A stretch of 64,000 nt of DNA from Lewinella sp. IMCC34191 (GCF_003390935.1 NZ_QNQZ01000002.1:124001-188000), one strand, 5' to 3'. Shown: positions 1 through 9,479, counted from the first letter of the stretch. Translations and numbers: made by a program. The notes: a model not told the origin generated them from the letters alone.

Positions 1-868
1 CGCAGCGGATCTTCTTTCCCTCGGTCATATTTAACCGCAGGAAAGGAAAGGCGATACCCGCGAAGTTGGAACCTCCACCGAAGGGGGCGATGACGACGTC
101 GGGTAGCTCTCCCGCTTTCTCCATCTGTAGCAGCGACTCCTGGCCGATGATGGTCTGGTGGAGCAGTACGTGGTTGAGTACGCTGCCCAGGGCGTACTTC
201 GTATCGGGGTCGGTGGCCGCCCGCTCCACGGCTTCGCTGATGGCGATGCCGAGGGAGCCGGTCGTATTCGGATCCTTGGCCAACACCTTGCGGCCCGCTT
301 CCGTCCGATCGGAGGGGGACGGATACACCTTGGCGCCCCACGTATTCATCATCACCTTCCGGTAGGGTTTGTGCTCGTAGCTGAGCCGGACCATGTATAC
401 CTCACACTCTAGGTTGAAGTGCTGGCAGGCGAAGCTCAGGGCGGAGCCCCACTGTCCGGCACCGGTCTCGGTGGTGATGCGCTTCACGCCGGCCTGCTTA
501 TTGTAGTAGGCCTGCGCGACGGCGGTATTGGGCTTGTGGGAGCCGCTGGGGCTTACCCCTTCGTACTTGTAGTAGATGCGTGCCGGCGTATCCAGCGCCT
601 TTTCCAGTCCGTGGGCCCGGTACATCGGCGTTGGTCGCCATAGCGAGTAAATGTTGCGGACTTCGTCGGGAATGTCGATCCAGCGCTCGGTGCTCACTTC
701 CTGCTTAATCAGCTCCTCGGGAAAGAGCGGGGCGAGGGCATCGGGGCCGATCGGTTCGCGGGTACCCGGGTGCAGGGGCGGCAGCGGCTTATTGGGCATG
801 TCGGCCACGATGTTGTACCACTTGTCGGGGATCTCGGATTCGGAGAGCGTGATTTTGCGTTGTTGCAC
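1..868 (-). CDS. TrpB2-type tryptophan synthase beta chain, 3' part off the left edge
   Basis: PLP-dependent enzyme expected to join indole (or a related acceptor) with serine to make tryptophan. The minus strand reads from a GTG at 868 as [19 protein letters not shown] and stays open to the window edge, so about 289 residues are present and the C-terminus is missing. The stretch [14 protein letters not shown] holds the PLP lysine (K112) and is followed by [10 protein letters not shown], typical of the beta family. The long N-terminal extension and the SLWRPTP motif point to the TrpB2 subgroup rather than classical TrpB. GTG is chosen because the conserved N-terminus begins there and no in-frame ATG lies nearby. 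No trpA is visible, which fits a stand-alone TrpB2. A decayed copy of its 5' end lies near 3.8 kb. Confidence 0.88.
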   Translation of the reverse strand, partial: MQQRKITLSESEIPDKWYNIVADMPNKPLPPLHPGTREPIGPDALAPLFPEELIKQEVSTERWIDIPDEVRNIYSLWRPTPMYRAHGLEKALDTPARIYYKYEGVSPSGSHKPNTAVAQAYYNKQAGVKRITTETGAGQWGSALSFACQHFNLECEVYMVRLSYEHKPYRKVMMNTWGAKVYPSPSDRTEAGRKVLAKDPNTTGSLGIAISEAVERAATDPDTKYALGSVLNHVLLHQTIIGQESLLQMEKAGELPDVVIAPFGGGSNFAGIAFPFLRLNMTEGKKIRC

Positions 869-1030
869 GGTAGATTATTTTCTTGTCGCGACCAAGAATA
901 CAAAAAACCGCAAATGTTTCCTGTTGATAATCCATCCCGCCCCGAAACGGAAAAGCATGTTGGAGGCGTATATGTGCATATCGCTCGATCCTCCGATCCG
1001 ATGCCGAACGGGGAAATCAGCCGAGATCCC

Positions 1031-3403
1031 TTACCTGATGAGCGCTAACGTACCGCTTAGTGTTTTTACCGTGCCATCCAGGAACTCCACTTCAGCCACC
1101 CATAGGTACATGCCCGGAGGAGCGGGCCTGCCTTCCAGCTCGCCGTTCCAGCCGTGGTCCGCGGCGGTCGCAGCAGGAAAGTCGCGGGCGACAAACTGCA
1201 GCCCCCCCCACCGATCGTAGATCGACATTTGACGGACGATTCTCAGAGACTTACCGGAATACAGGATTACTTCGTCGTTGTATCCGTCACGGTTAGGAGA
1301 AAAGGCAGTGGGTACGTAAACATTGTAAACCGGGATTACGGTTACCCGCGTCGAATCACTGGCCAAGCAACCGCCGGGAGCAATCGCCGTAATACGATAG
1401 GTGGTTGACGCCAGCGGTTGTACGGTAATCCGCGCACAGGTTGCGCAATTACCGAAATCCACCGGAGACCACCGGTACTGGCTACCCACTTGATCGGGAA
1501 CGGAAAGGATTATTTGTTCTCCAAGCATCACCCGAGCATTATCGGGGAAAATGGAGACGGAAGGCCGTACGGGAGCAGTTATTTCAAGCAACGTGTCGAC
1601 GGGGCATCCGTTGGCGTCTTTCGCCACGAGGCGATACGTTCCGGTTGCCAAAGCGGAATAATGCTGCGCGGATACGACGGTGCTATCATGAAACAAGGTG
1701 AAGGTGGAGGCGCCCGTACCCCCGCTTATCTCCGGGGGGAATACCTGGCCGGTTCCGGACCGCTCGCACGCCTCATTAACCGTAGTCACGGATAACCTAA
1801 GGGGCGGTGGGGGCGTCAGTACCGCGGCAGTGGTTGCCGTACACCCGTTTCCGTCCGTAACGGTGACCGTGTAGGCACCGGCAGACAAATTGGAGGCAGT
1901 AGGTCCGCTGTCGTTCGTACCGGACCAGGCGAACGTGAAGGGAGGGCTACCGCCGGAGACGGTAAGCGAAATCCGCCCGTCCTGACTATCATGGCAGGAG
2001 ATATCCCTTCCGTGGTAGTCCCGTAGGACCGGGAGCAGCCCGATCGGCGACGGTCGTTCTATTTCCGTTGTAAAATAGACCGCGCGACCGAGCGTGTCCC
2101 TGACTTCGATAGAATAGGTGCCCGCGGGGAGCTCGGCAAGGACGACCGCCCCGCGGGAAAAAATTCTTCCCTTCCCGGAAGGGCCACCGCCCAGGCGGTG
2201 AAAATTGTATCGATAGGGCGGACTGCCGGAAGTTAGATGGAAGCGGATGCTCCCGTCCATTTCCGGATAGCAGCTAACGTCCGTAGCGACCAAAGCTCCC
2301 TGTAACAAACAGCCCTCCAAGGCCAGTTGCACCACGACGGTGCTGTCGCAGCCGATACTATTAGCTAGCGGGAAGGCATAGGTCCCGGCCTCCGAAATAG
2401 AATGCTCTAAAAAACGTAGCGTATCGCCCTCACAAATGGTTACCTCCAACACCGTCGTATCGGGAGTACGGTTCGTTAATTGAATATGGACAAGACTGTC
2501 GCAGCCGAACCGATCGAACAGGGAGAGGGAATAGTTACCCGGCCTACACAGCGTAGTATCCGACGTGATGTAGCACTCCCCCGGGCAAAGAGAGGCGTCG
2601 ATATATGTGGACTGCGGCGGGCGTACCGTGATCCGGTAGCAGGTCGTTGGCGCCTTACTGCAGCTGTTATTTCCTCCTATACAGATTTCATATTCGCCGG
2701 GCTGATCGTAAGCTACCGTAGCGAAGGCGGACCCGGATATGGTATCTCCGTTAAGCGTATAGATGTAATCCGTGGCTGGTTCCGGATTGATTATGGCGTA
2801 ATCGACAATCTCCCCCAGGCAGGGATCGTAGATATTATCCAACATAAATCCGGTAAGCTGGGGTACTTCCGTAGACCCCTCCAGCACTTCTATGAGGTAG
2901 ACACAGTTCACACCCGTCCCGGAGCCGATTTCAAAGTAATAGACCTTTCCGACCGTGAGGTTGCCGGCACTGAATTCTTTTTCGGAGCCGGGGTCGATCC
3001 ACTGCGGGCTGCTTGGCCCCGATTCGGTGTCACACTCGGTAAGCGGTTGTAGGACGGATCCAAATACCGTATCCGTACAAGTTCCCTCGTCCGCGTATAT
3101 GACGAAACTGGTTGGGTTCGACGTGCCGTTGTTGGATTCCGGACAACTTTGGATAGATACCCGCACCCTCAACGATGAGGACATAGCGACGAAGGCATAA
3201 GTATCTCCGATACCCGATGTGCAGCCCGATATTCCTTCGCTAAAACTATTGTCTTTATTGACGGTCGACGTAAATCCGTTAATATCGCAAAGCAAACAGG
3301 CATCGGTGCACAGTGACGCCGACGGAGCTCCATCCAGACAGACGACCTGCCCTACTGCGTTTACCCAGCTGAAACAACAAATTATTGCCAACAGAAATTT
3401 CAT
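1031..3403 (-). CDS. Secreted surface protein with type B (CHU_C) T9SS sorting domain
   Basis: About 790 residues. I start it at the ATG at 3403, which gives a clean signal peptide (MKFLLAIICCFSWVNAVGQ); the open frame continues upstream to 3487 but without signal character. The N-terminal part is cysteine-rich and resembles the adhesin-like N-domains of gliding-associated proteins. The middle holds SprB-like/PKD-like beta repeats (GSPPFTFAWSG, AGAYTVTVTDGNGC). The C-terminus (VYVPTAFSPNRDGYND then YDRWGG, ending MYLWVAEVEFLDG) is a gliding-motility-associated C-terminal domain, so export by the type IX system and surface attachment are expected. The ligand is unknown; an adhesin or matrix protein is an inference. 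A GC-rich hairpin lies 24 bp upstream of the start. Confidence 0.85.
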   Translation of the reverse strand: MKFLLAIICCFSWVNAVGQVVCLDGAPSASLCTDACLLCDINGFTSTVNKDNSFSEGISGCTSGIGDTYAFVAMSSSLRVRVSIQSCPESNNGTSNPTSFVIYADEGTCTDTVFGSVLQPLTECDTESGPSSPQWIDPGSEKEFSAGNLTVGKVYYFEIGSGTGVNCVYLIEVLEGSTEVPQLTGFMLDNIYDPCLGEIVDYAIINPEPATDYIYTLNGDTISGSAFATVAYDQPGEYEICIGGNNSCSKAPTTCYRITVRPPQSTYIDASLCPGECYITSDTTLCRPGNYSLSLFDRFGCDSLVHIQLTNRTPDTTVLEVTICEGDTLRFLEHSISEAGTYAFPLANSIGCDSTVVVQLALEGCLLQGALVATDVSCYPEMDGSIRFHLTSGSPPYRYNFHRLGGGPSGKGRIFSRGAVVLAELPAGTYSIEVRDTLGRAVYFTTEIERPSPIGLLPVLRDYHGRDISCHDSQDGRISLTVSGGSPPFTFAWSGTNDSGPTASNLSAGAYTVTVTDGNGCTATTAAVLTPPPPLRLSVTTVNEACERSGTGQVFPPEISGGTGASTFTLFHDSTVVSAQHYSALATGTYRLVAKDANGCPVDTLLEITAPVRPSVSIFPDNARVMLGEQIILSVPDQVGSQYRWSPVDFGNCATCARITVQPLASTTYRITAIAPGGCLASDSTRVTVIPVYNVYVPTAFSPNRDGYNDEVILYSGKSLRIVRQMSIYDRWGGLQFVARDFPAATAADHGWNGELEGRPAPPGMYLWVAEVEFLDGTVKTLSGTLALIR

Positions 3404-3426
3404 ATTCCCTGGGCTGAATGAATAGA

Positions 3427-3456
3427 GGCATCCGGCAGCGTTGCGCACCGGATGCC
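3427..3456. other. Inverted repeat in the leader of the type B surface protein
   Basis: GGCATCCGG at 3427-3435 pairs perfectly with CCGGATGCC at 3448-3456 around a 12-nt loop. It lies 24 bp upstream of the ATG of the minus-strand gene and has no T-tract on either side. It is more likely a leader structure or an operator than a terminator. Confidence 0.4.
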
Positions 3457-3770
3457 CCTGGATCAAGCGAATATAAGTTGCGATCACCTTGGGTCAAAGC
3501 AAGAAATCGACGCCGCCTATCGGTTAATTGGTGAAAAATAGGGAGGTGAGAAAAGGCTATTTGCCCTCGTGGTCGTCGGCCGCCCCACCGGATTAAAAAT
3601 GGTGCGGAAACTACAGGGAGTTCCGCCGGTATTCTGGCTTGCCCCCTGGCTGCTTGAGCTATCGAAGGCGCAGCCACGGTTGCCGAGATTGGTCATACCG
3701 AGACACCAGATTATGGGCGTAAATAATGTATTCGTTCCCGGTGGATGGCAGCAGCGGCGGCTACCTTTTT

Positions 3771-3853
3771 GGCATTGGTGGAAGGCGGCAGTGGCGTACC
3801 GGACGTACGGGCCACGATATTATACTACTCGTTGGAATCTCGAATTCGAAGAG
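3771..3853 (-). pseudogene. Decayed 5' fragment of a trpB2-like gene
   Basis: Positions 3810-3853 align with 803-847 inside the intact TrpB2 gene on the same strand: about 36 of 45 positions match, there is one single-base gap, and every mismatch is a transition. Weaker similarity (including CTGCCGCC) continues left to about 3771. In the aligned frame the Trp codon of the KWYNIVA region has become TAG, and the gap shifts the frame, so it cannot encode the enzyme. Duplication followed by decay is the simplest reading. The remaining intergenic sequence between 3457 and 4018 holds a terminator at 3942-3968 and nothing else I recognise. The left limit of the pseudogene is uncertain and may reach about 3690. 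Confidence 0.6.
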
Positions 3854-3933
3854 GGTGTACATGTCTTACGGCGCCGGGAGGGGGATTATTCGGGAAGACC
3901 GAGCATACAGCATCCTGCCAAACCCCGCCCAAA

Positions 3934-3968
3934 AAAGAAAAGCCTCTCCCCCAATCGGGGGGAGAGGC
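3934..3968 (-). terminator. Intrinsic terminator of the outer-membrane barrel gene
   Basis: Read on the minus strand, GCCTCTCCCCC pairs with GGGGGAGAGGC around a short ATT-containing loop and is followed by a TTTTCTTTTTT tract. It lies about 50 bp after the stop of the gene at 4019. Confidence 0.8.
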
Positions 3969-4018
3969 GTAGCGGAACACGGCCGATTTGACCTTTTCCG
4001 CGCATTACAATTCACTCA

Positions 4019-6619
4019 CTAATTCTTATTCTTCTTTTTCGTATCCTTTTTCTTGCTGGTCGCACCGCCGCGGGCACCCCGACGTCCGCCACCACCGGCG
4101 GGAGCGGCACCGCCGCCACCGTCGTCATCGCCGCCGCCCATCAGGTCATCGTTGGTTACGGAGCGGGTCTTGCGCTGCGTGCGTTCGGCTTCCAGTTCAC
4201 CGAATTTGTAGCTGAAGGTGACCTTCACGTTCCGGTTGAGCAGGACGTCCTCCCGTATCTGCGTGAAGTTGGGTGTTTCCAGTTCGCTGCGGATGGTCCA
4301 ACCCCGGCCGGCGAAGTTTTCGGCGGAGAGACCGATCGTACCGCGGCCCTCGTTGAATTCCTTGCTGACCCCCAGGGCGTAGAGACCGAAGCCTCCGCGG
4401 AAGCCCTGCAGTTGCACGTTACGGCCCCGCATGAAGGTAAAGGCTTGGGCGCTCCAGCCGTTATTCATCTTCAGCTGACTCATCAGTCGGCCGCCGTAGT
4501 TGAAGCCGGAGTTGGTTTGGGTAACGGATATGCCGTCCACTCCCGTGACCTGTCCTTCCAGCTGGGCGTAGTCGACGTCAAACCCGCCGTTGACGGTCCA
4601 CCGGTTGGTGAGGTAGAGGTTGATGAAGACGTTGACACCGATAGCCTGTTCCCTACCGATGTTTTCATAGGTGGTCAACAGGACGCCGTCGAGGCTGTCG
4701 ATCGGCGTGCGGACCTCGTTGATGGCATTGTCCGTGTTCCGGCCGAAGAGCGACAGGTTGAGGTAGGTCTTGCCGATCATGTTGCTGTAGCCCAGCTCGA
4801 AGTTGTCGGTTAGCTCGGGGCTCAGCAGCGGGTTACCGACCTCGATGTTCTGGGTATTCTGCAGGTTGACGTTGGGGTTCAGCTGACGCAGCCAGGGACG
4901 TTGGATGCGACGGCTATAGCCGGCCTTAACGGTCGTGGTTTCGCCCAGTCGCTTCGAGAAGTTGACGCTCGGTACGAGGTTGTTGTAGTCGGGTATTTCG
5001 ATGGCCTCGTTGTTCTGGGTAGCCTCGATCATGGTCTGCTCGTAGCGCAGGCCGGCCTTAATGGTCATGTCACCGGGCAGGCTCAGGGTGTAGGCACCGT
5101 AGGCGGCGGCGATGTCCTGGCTATAGTCCAGCGTACCGGCCGGATTGAAGGGGTCGCGAGTGAAAGCACCCGTACCCTCGGAGCTGAGGTAGCTGAAGTC
5201 GCTGTTCACCTGCCGCAGGATACCCTTGGCACCTGCTTCGATGATCTGGGTTTCGCCGATGGGGTGTACGTAGTCCGTCTGGAGGGTGATCTCCTGGTTG
5301 TTGTTGTCGTTCAGGTTCTGCAGGCGGCTCAGGACCGTTTCCTGCGCATCCAGGTTGCTGGACGTAAAATTGCTGTTCTCGTCCGTGGTACTGTACAGGG
5401 TAGAGATGCTCAGTTCGCGACCGGGCTTGATGACGTACAGGTAATCGAGGTTCATGTCGATGCTGTTACCCCCGCTTTCGCTCTGGATATCGCGCAGGAA
5501 GGTAGAGATCGGGGTTTCGTCGGCGTAGACGCTGGTGGTTTGCAGCTGATCGCGGTCGAAGTTCCGGATGCCGAAACGGACGCCGCCGGAGAGAAACATA
5601 TTCTCGGTGAGGTCGTAATCCAGGCCGAGGTTGTAGCGACCGAAGAGGCCGTTGTCGTTGCCTTCACCGTACTGTTCGCTGCGGCTGTCGGCAAATTGCT
5701 GGAGCATGGAGCTCTCCGATTTGTTGTAGAAGGCCCGGCCGAACCCGCCCAGGGTCACCCCGAATTTACCCCGGCGGTAGCTGCCGTTGAGTCCGAGGTT
5801 AGAGCCCCGGATGCCGACGCCGGTATCCACGTTCAGGAAGTAGCCGGAGAGGTTATTCTTCTTGGTGATGATGTTGATGATACCGCCCGATCCTTCGGCG
5901 TCGTACTTCGCCGAGGGGCTGGTAATGACCTCCACGCTCTTGATCTGGTCGGCGGGAATCATCTTCATGGCATCGGCCACGCTGCTGGCAATGATGGTCG
6001 AGGGCTTGTTATTGATCAGCACCCGGATGTTCTGGTTGCCGCGCACGCTGACGTTTCCGTCCAGGTCGACCTGGAGAAGCGGTACCCGGCGCAGGACGTC
6101 GCTGGCGTCTCCACCCTTACTCAGTTGATCCTGTTCGGCGTTGTAGACCAGGCGGTCGACCTTCTCCTCGATCAGCGAACGCTGCCCGGTGACGGTGACC
6201 TCTTCCAGCAGTTCGGCGGAAGCTCCTAGGGTAACGGTGCCCAGCGCGGTGGCTTTCCCACCGTCCACGACCACGTCCGCTACGGAAACCTTTTCGTAGC
6301 CCAGAAAGGTAATATCTACCCGGTAGGTACCGTCCGCGACGTCGGTTACCGTGAACTGACCGTTTTCATCACTAAGGGTTCCGTTCACGAGTTCCTCGGC
6401 GGCGTTATACAGACTGACGGTGGCATACCCCACCGGCGTGTTGTCCATACCATCGACGATTGTACCGGTAATGGACCCGGCGGAGGGATCATTCGCAAGG
6501 GCGTCCGTATAAAGGCCCGTTGCTTCCGTTCGCCCAGCCAGACCTTCGGCCCGGAGTAAGGACGCCGGAAGCAACAGGGCGACACACATCACAAACAAGG
6601 AATTAATATAGATTTTCAT
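4019..6619 (-). CDS. TonB-dependent outer-membrane beta-barrel protein with CarboxypepD_reg domain
   Basis: 866 residues. A signal peptide (MKIYINSLFVMCVALLLPASLLRA) is followed by a carboxypeptidase-D regulatory-like domain (about 48-130, SITGTIVDGMDNTPVGYATVSL), a TonB plug (about 140-250, with VRGNQNIRVLINNKPS and GGIINIITKK), then an outer-membrane barrel of the OMP_b-brl_3 type. It probably binds and imports an unknown ligand. The C-terminus is unusual: after the expected final strand (VTFSYKFGELEAE) come about 60 extra residues rich in Gly, Asp, Arg and Lys ending in KKKDTKKKNKN. No SusD-like partner is adjacent. It appears monocistronic, with a strong terminator downstream and a tandem-repeat array upstream. 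Confidence 0.88.
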   Translation of the reverse strand: MKIYINSLFVMCVALLLPASLLRAEGLAGRTEATGLYTDALANDPSAGSITGTIVDGMDNTPVGYATVSLYNAAEELVNGTLSDENGQFTVTDVADGTYRVDITFLGYEKVSVADVVVDGGKATALGTVTLGASAELLEEVTVTGQRSLIEEKVDRLVYNAEQDQLSKGGDASDVLRRVPLLQVDLDGNVSVRGNQNIRVLINNKPSTIIASSVADAMKMIPADQIKSVEVITSPSAKYDAEGSGGIINIITKKNNLSGYFLNVDTGVGIRGSNLGLNGSYRRGKFGVTLGGFGRAFYNKSESSMLQQFADSRSEQYGEGNDNGLFGRYNLGLDYDLTENMFLSGGVRFGIRNFDRDQLQTTSVYADETPISTFLRDIQSESGGNSIDMNLDYLYVIKPGRELSISTLYSTTDENSNFTSSNLDAQETVLSRLQNLNDNNNQEITLQTDYVHPIGETQIIEAGAKGILRQVNSDFSYLSSEGTGAFTRDPFNPAGTLDYSQDIAAAYGAYTLSLPGDMTIKAGLRYEQTMIEATQNNEAIEIPDYNNLVPSVNFSKRLGETTTVKAGYSRRIQRPWLRQLNPNVNLQNTQNIEVGNPLLSPELTDNFELGYSNMIGKTYLNLSLFGRNTDNAINEVRTPIDSLDGVLLTTYENIGREQAIGVNVFINLYLTNRWTVNGGFDVDYAQLEGQVTGVDGISVTQTNSGFNYGGRLMSQLKMNNGWSAQAFTFMRGRNVQLQGFRGGFGLYALGVSKEFNEGRGTIGLSAENFAGRGWTIRSELETPNFTQIREDVLLNRNVKVTFSYKFGELEAERTQRKTRSVTNDDLMGGGDDDGGGGAAPAGGGGRRGARGGATSKKKDTKKKNKN

Positions 6620-6800
6620 TGGGGGGGGTTATGCACGCAAAGGAAGGGTGTACCTACACGCGGTATGGGACGATTCGACAATCCGGCATTTTGGCTCTAC
6701 GATTTTGGGGTGTACCTGGTACTGGTGCGGCCGGACTCGATGATTGGGTGTTTTGGGTCTATGGTTTGCCCCGGCACAGCCGTGGGTCGCTGCGAGGGAT

Positions 6801-7331
6801 CCCGCACCCTCGCAGGTCGCCTACTCCGTACGGCCACACTCCGAGGTGCTACGCTTGTCCAGGAAAGGGAAAAATTTCAGGACCTCGGAGCGTGCTTGCA
6901 CCTCCGAGTGTCCGGGGCGGGGAGCACTCACGGTTTATCCCGCACCCTCGCAGGTCGCCTACTCCGTACGGCCACACTCCGAGGTGCTACGCTTGCCCAG
7001 GAAGGGGAAAAATTCCAGGACCTCGGAGCGTGCTTGCACGGCCGAGTGTCCGGGGCGGGGAGCACTTACGGTTTATCCCGCACCCTCGCAGGTCGCCTAC
7101 TCCGTACGGCCACACTCCGAGGTGCTACGCTTGTCCAGGAAGGAGAAATTTCAGGACCTCGGAGCGTGCTTGCCCCTCCGAGTGTCCGGGGCGGGGAGCA
7201 CTCACGGTTTATCCTACACCCTCCCAGGTCGCCTACTCCGTACGGCCACACTCCGAGGTGCTACGCTTGTCCACGAAGGGGAAAAATTCCAGGACCTCGG
7301 AGCGTGCTTGCACCTCCGAGTGTCCGGGGCG
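6801..7331. repeat. Four-copy 138-bp intergenic tandem repeat
   Basis: Units start at 6801, 6939, 7077 and 7213. The first two are 138 bp, the third is 136 bp (a two-base loss in the GGGGAAAAA stretch), and the fourth stops at about 7331, overlapping the last codons of the DUF3298 gene. Each unit carries three mutually complementary arms. In unit 1 these are CTCCGAGGT (6839-6847), ACCTCGGAG (6882-6890) and CTCCGAG (6902-6908), so the middle arm can pair with either neighbour. All three forward frames are open, but the two-base loss shifts the frame and the encoded repeat is not preserved, so coding is unlikely. The rest of 6620-6800 shows nothing recognisable. Confidence 0.93.
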
Positions 7332-7334
7332 ACC

Positions 7335-8138
7335 TTACTGGCGCACCCACTCCGCCACCCCCGGCCGCAAAATGCCCGATAATTCCGCATACGGCAGGTC
7401 CAGCGCGATCTCCCCGGAGGCATAGGGGCCGATGGCGTAGGGGTCGTACAGGAAGCGGACCCCGTCGGGCAAGGGGGCCACGTTGCGGGTGACGGGTATG
7501 GAATCTCCGAAAATCCGCTCCGGATCTTCCATGGCCTTGGCCATCAGCAACTCACGCAGCCTATCCTCCACGCCGGCGGGGAAGAAGTCGTCGTAAGTCA
7601 GCAGGGCGGGCGGCTCCACGGAGAAGGGCAGCAGGGTCGTGAAATGCATGCCGTGTGCGCCCCCGGTATACTCATAGTACAGGTGAGCCAGTACGATCAG
7701 GCTATCGCCGCGGAACAGCACTTCGGTGCGTTCATCCTGTTCGCGGCTGAAACTCTGGGGTGCTTCCTGCAACCACTCTTCCTGGATATCCTGCTCGGTG
7801 TAATCGGCAAAGAGGGGATTGACGTACGCTCGCACGGCCGTATCCAGGGGGAGGTTATCCGAAGCCACGAAGCCGAAGAGCCGCGCGCTGAGGGTATCGT
7901 TGATGACCCGGCGCAGTGCTTCCGATCCCCCCTGCGCCCGCAGGGTTTGCAAGTGGTAAGTAAAGAACGGGCCGTGATCGCGTAGCGCCGTGCTGTCATC
8001 GTAGCGGTAGTCCTCGAAGCTTAAGGGGTCCGTGGGGGGGACGGCTACGGGAAAGGAATCGGTGTCGGAGGTGATGTCCGCATCGTTGCTACAGGCGGCC
8101 AGCAGTAGCAGGAGACAGCAGGATATTAGGTGACGCAT
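7335..8138 (-). CDS. DUF3298/DUF4163 lipoprotein (RsiV-like domain)
   Basis: 267 residues with a lipoprotein signal ending LLLLLAACSND, so it is predicted to be anchored in the periplasm or outer membrane. The body matches the DUF4163-DUF3298 arrangement found in RsiV and related proteins: YYEYTGGAHGMHF in the middle and VRFLYDPYAIGPYASG near the C-terminus are its typical signatures. In RsiV this fold binds lysozyme; here there is no cytoplasmic anti-sigma segment, so that role should not be assumed. It ends inside or directly next to the tandem-repeat array and lies 29 bp downstream of the erythromycin-esterase-like gene, so the two may be co-transcribed. Confidence 0.8.
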   Translation of the reverse strand: MRHLISCCLLLLLAACSNDADITSDTDSFPVAVPPTDPLSFEDYRYDDSTALRDHGPFFTYHLQTLRAQGGSEALRRVINDTLSARLFGFVASDNLPLDTAVRAYVNPLFADYTEQDIQEEWLQEAPQSFSREQDERTEVLFRGDSLIVLAHLYYEYTGGAHGMHFTTLLPFSVEPPALLTYDDFFPAGVEDRLRELLMAKAMEDPERIFGDSIPVTRNVAPLPDGVRFLYDPYAIGPYASGEIALDLPYAELSGILRPGVAEWVRQ

Positions 8139-8167
8139 ACTCTATCAATTGGGCGCAAGTTAGCCCA

Positions 8168-9418
8168 TCACGGATTGGGCAGCACCGTGATCGAATGCAC
8201 CCGGTCCAAATAGATGATGCCGTCGAAGGCACGGCCCACGTCTTCCACCCGGATCGATTCGCCGTAGTACTGCGCACCGGCACCGGACATGATACGTAGC
8301 GGCGCGTTCAGGTAAGCGGCCAGAGAGGTATCGAGCCGGGCCCGCCGGAGGTTCAGAAAGGTGTAGGGCGCACCCCCCGCGGCCAGACAGGCGGTGAAGG
8401 TGTCCGGATCGAGTTCAAAGTCCACGATTTGCCACGACCATCCCTCGTTTTTGGGGGCCAGCGCCCGGAAGGAGCCGTTGCCGAAGTCGGTCGCCAGGTT
8501 ATAGTAGGCTTTCCCCATTCGTTTGCGCAGCTGGTGTCCGGCTACGTCCACCTGCCCGTTGCTGACCCAGTCGCCGGCGTGGGCGTTGTGGGCCCAGTAT
8601 AACAGCCGGACGTCTTTGGAACCGTCGTGCAGGGGTCGAAGCACGTTTTCCGCCATGTAGAGATCCCGCAGGTCACTTTTATGCCGCTCCTTCGGCTGGT
8701 TGATCGTAAGCACGAACTGGCCGATCACCTCCGCGTGGTGCAGCATCCGTTCGTAGGTTTCCCGTGACCCGGCCCGTTCGAGTTCTTCCCCGTGGAGGAT
8801 CAGGTAGTCCTGGATGGCCCGGTAATTGTCGAACAGGGCCGTTCTTTCCTCGGGGCTGAAGCTGTTCCAGATATGCTTGTCGTACGGGGCTACCCCCACT
8901 TCGTGCCCCAGTTCGGCAAAGTAGTCCCGCAGCAGTTGGGCATCGGCCTGCACGAACTGCATTTCGCTGCCGTACAGGTGAATACGCGCCTGCGGATGCT
9001 CCCGGTTGTACTCTCGCATCCACTCCAGCAGCTTAACGAACTCCTCGGTCCGGTAGCGCCAGCTGCTGTTGACCTCCTCGAGGAGGAAGTCGCGGTCGTC
9101 CCGCTTCCCCTGCACGTAATCGTCGAGGTAGACCCCCTCCCCCACCATGGTTTCCAGTACGATGCCCGTGAATCCGTGGCGCTCGACCAGGTACTTCAGC
9201 AGCTCCTGCGCCAGCAGGGTGAACTCCGCCGTGCCGTGGGTATCCTCCCCGTAGCCCACGATATTGACGCTATCGAGTTGATTATCCAGGAAAGTAAACT
9301 GCGCGGCCTCGATGGCCGAAAAGTTCGTCGTGTAGTTACCCAATTGAGGAGGACACTGGGCGGCGGTGCGCAGGTAAAATGCCAGTCCAAAAAAAGGTAT
9401 CAGCCAAAGTTTCCGCAT
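8168..9418 (-). CDS. Erythromycin esterase family protein, secreted
   Basis: 416 residues counted from the ATG at 9418, which gives a signal peptide (MRKLWLIPFFGLAFYLRTAAQ); the open frame reaches 9496 but the extra residues are not signal-like. The EreA/ChaN-like fold is indicated by GYGEDTHGTAEF (E58 and H61 among the likely catalytic residues), LETMVGEGVYLDDYV and WAHNAHAGDW. Characterised members hydrolyse macrolide lactones, but most homologues in marine Bacteroidota have unknown substrates, so resistance should not be inferred. A copy of the 17-bp recurrent motif, with one mismatch, lies in the signal-peptide codons (9360-9376). The gene is divergent from the one at 9480 across a 61-bp AT-richer gap. 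Confidence 0.82.
   Translation of the reverse strand: MRKLWLIPFFGLAFYLRTAAQCPPQLGNYTTNFSAIEAAQFTFLDNQLDSVNIVGYGEDTHGTAEFTLLAQELLKYLVERHGFTGIVLETMVGEGVYLDDYVQGKRDDRDFLLEEVNSSWRYRTEEFVKLLEWMREYNREHPQARIHLYGSEMQFVQADAQLLRDYFAELGHEVGVAPYDKHIWNSFSPEERTALFDNYRAIQDYLILHGEELERAGSRETYERMLHHAEVIGQFVLTINQPKERHKSDLRDLYMAENVLRPLHDGSKDVRLLYWAHNAHAGDWVSNGQVDVAGHQLRKRMGKAYYNLATDFGNGSFRALAPKNEGWSWQIVDFELDPDTFTACLAAGGAPYTFLNLRRARLDTSLAAYLNAPLRIMSGAGAQYYGESIRVEDVGRAFDGIIYLDRVHSITVLPNP
9360..9376 (-). repeat. Recurrent 17-bp motif in signal-peptide codons
   Basis: The minus strand reads TACCTGCGCACCGCCGC, one mismatch from consensus, in frame as YLRTAA in the erythromycin-esterase-like protein. Confidence 0.5.
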
Positions 9419-9479
9419 ACCCAAAGATAGCCCCGGCGTAACGCTCCCCGAAGGGACCGTATAAATAGTAAAACCATTT

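Noticed and set aside
4901-6229. A 442-codon ORF antisense to the outer-membrane barrel gene
   Set aside because: Shadow frame caused by codon bias; the sense strand encodes a clear TonB-dependent receptor.
6801-7331. CRISPR array
   Set aside because: Units are contiguous 138-bp copies with no unique spacers, and no cas gene is present.
6619-7492. Three long overlapping plus-strand ORFs (212-275 codons) through the tandem repeat
   Set aside because: All three frames are open because the repeat is GC-rich and lacks stops. A two-base deletion in one unit makes each ORF switch to a different peptide repeat, which real repeat proteins do not tolerate.
8168-9418. Macrolide resistance gene
   Set aside because: The family is right, but most environmental members have unknown substrates and nothing nearby indicates a resistance cassette.
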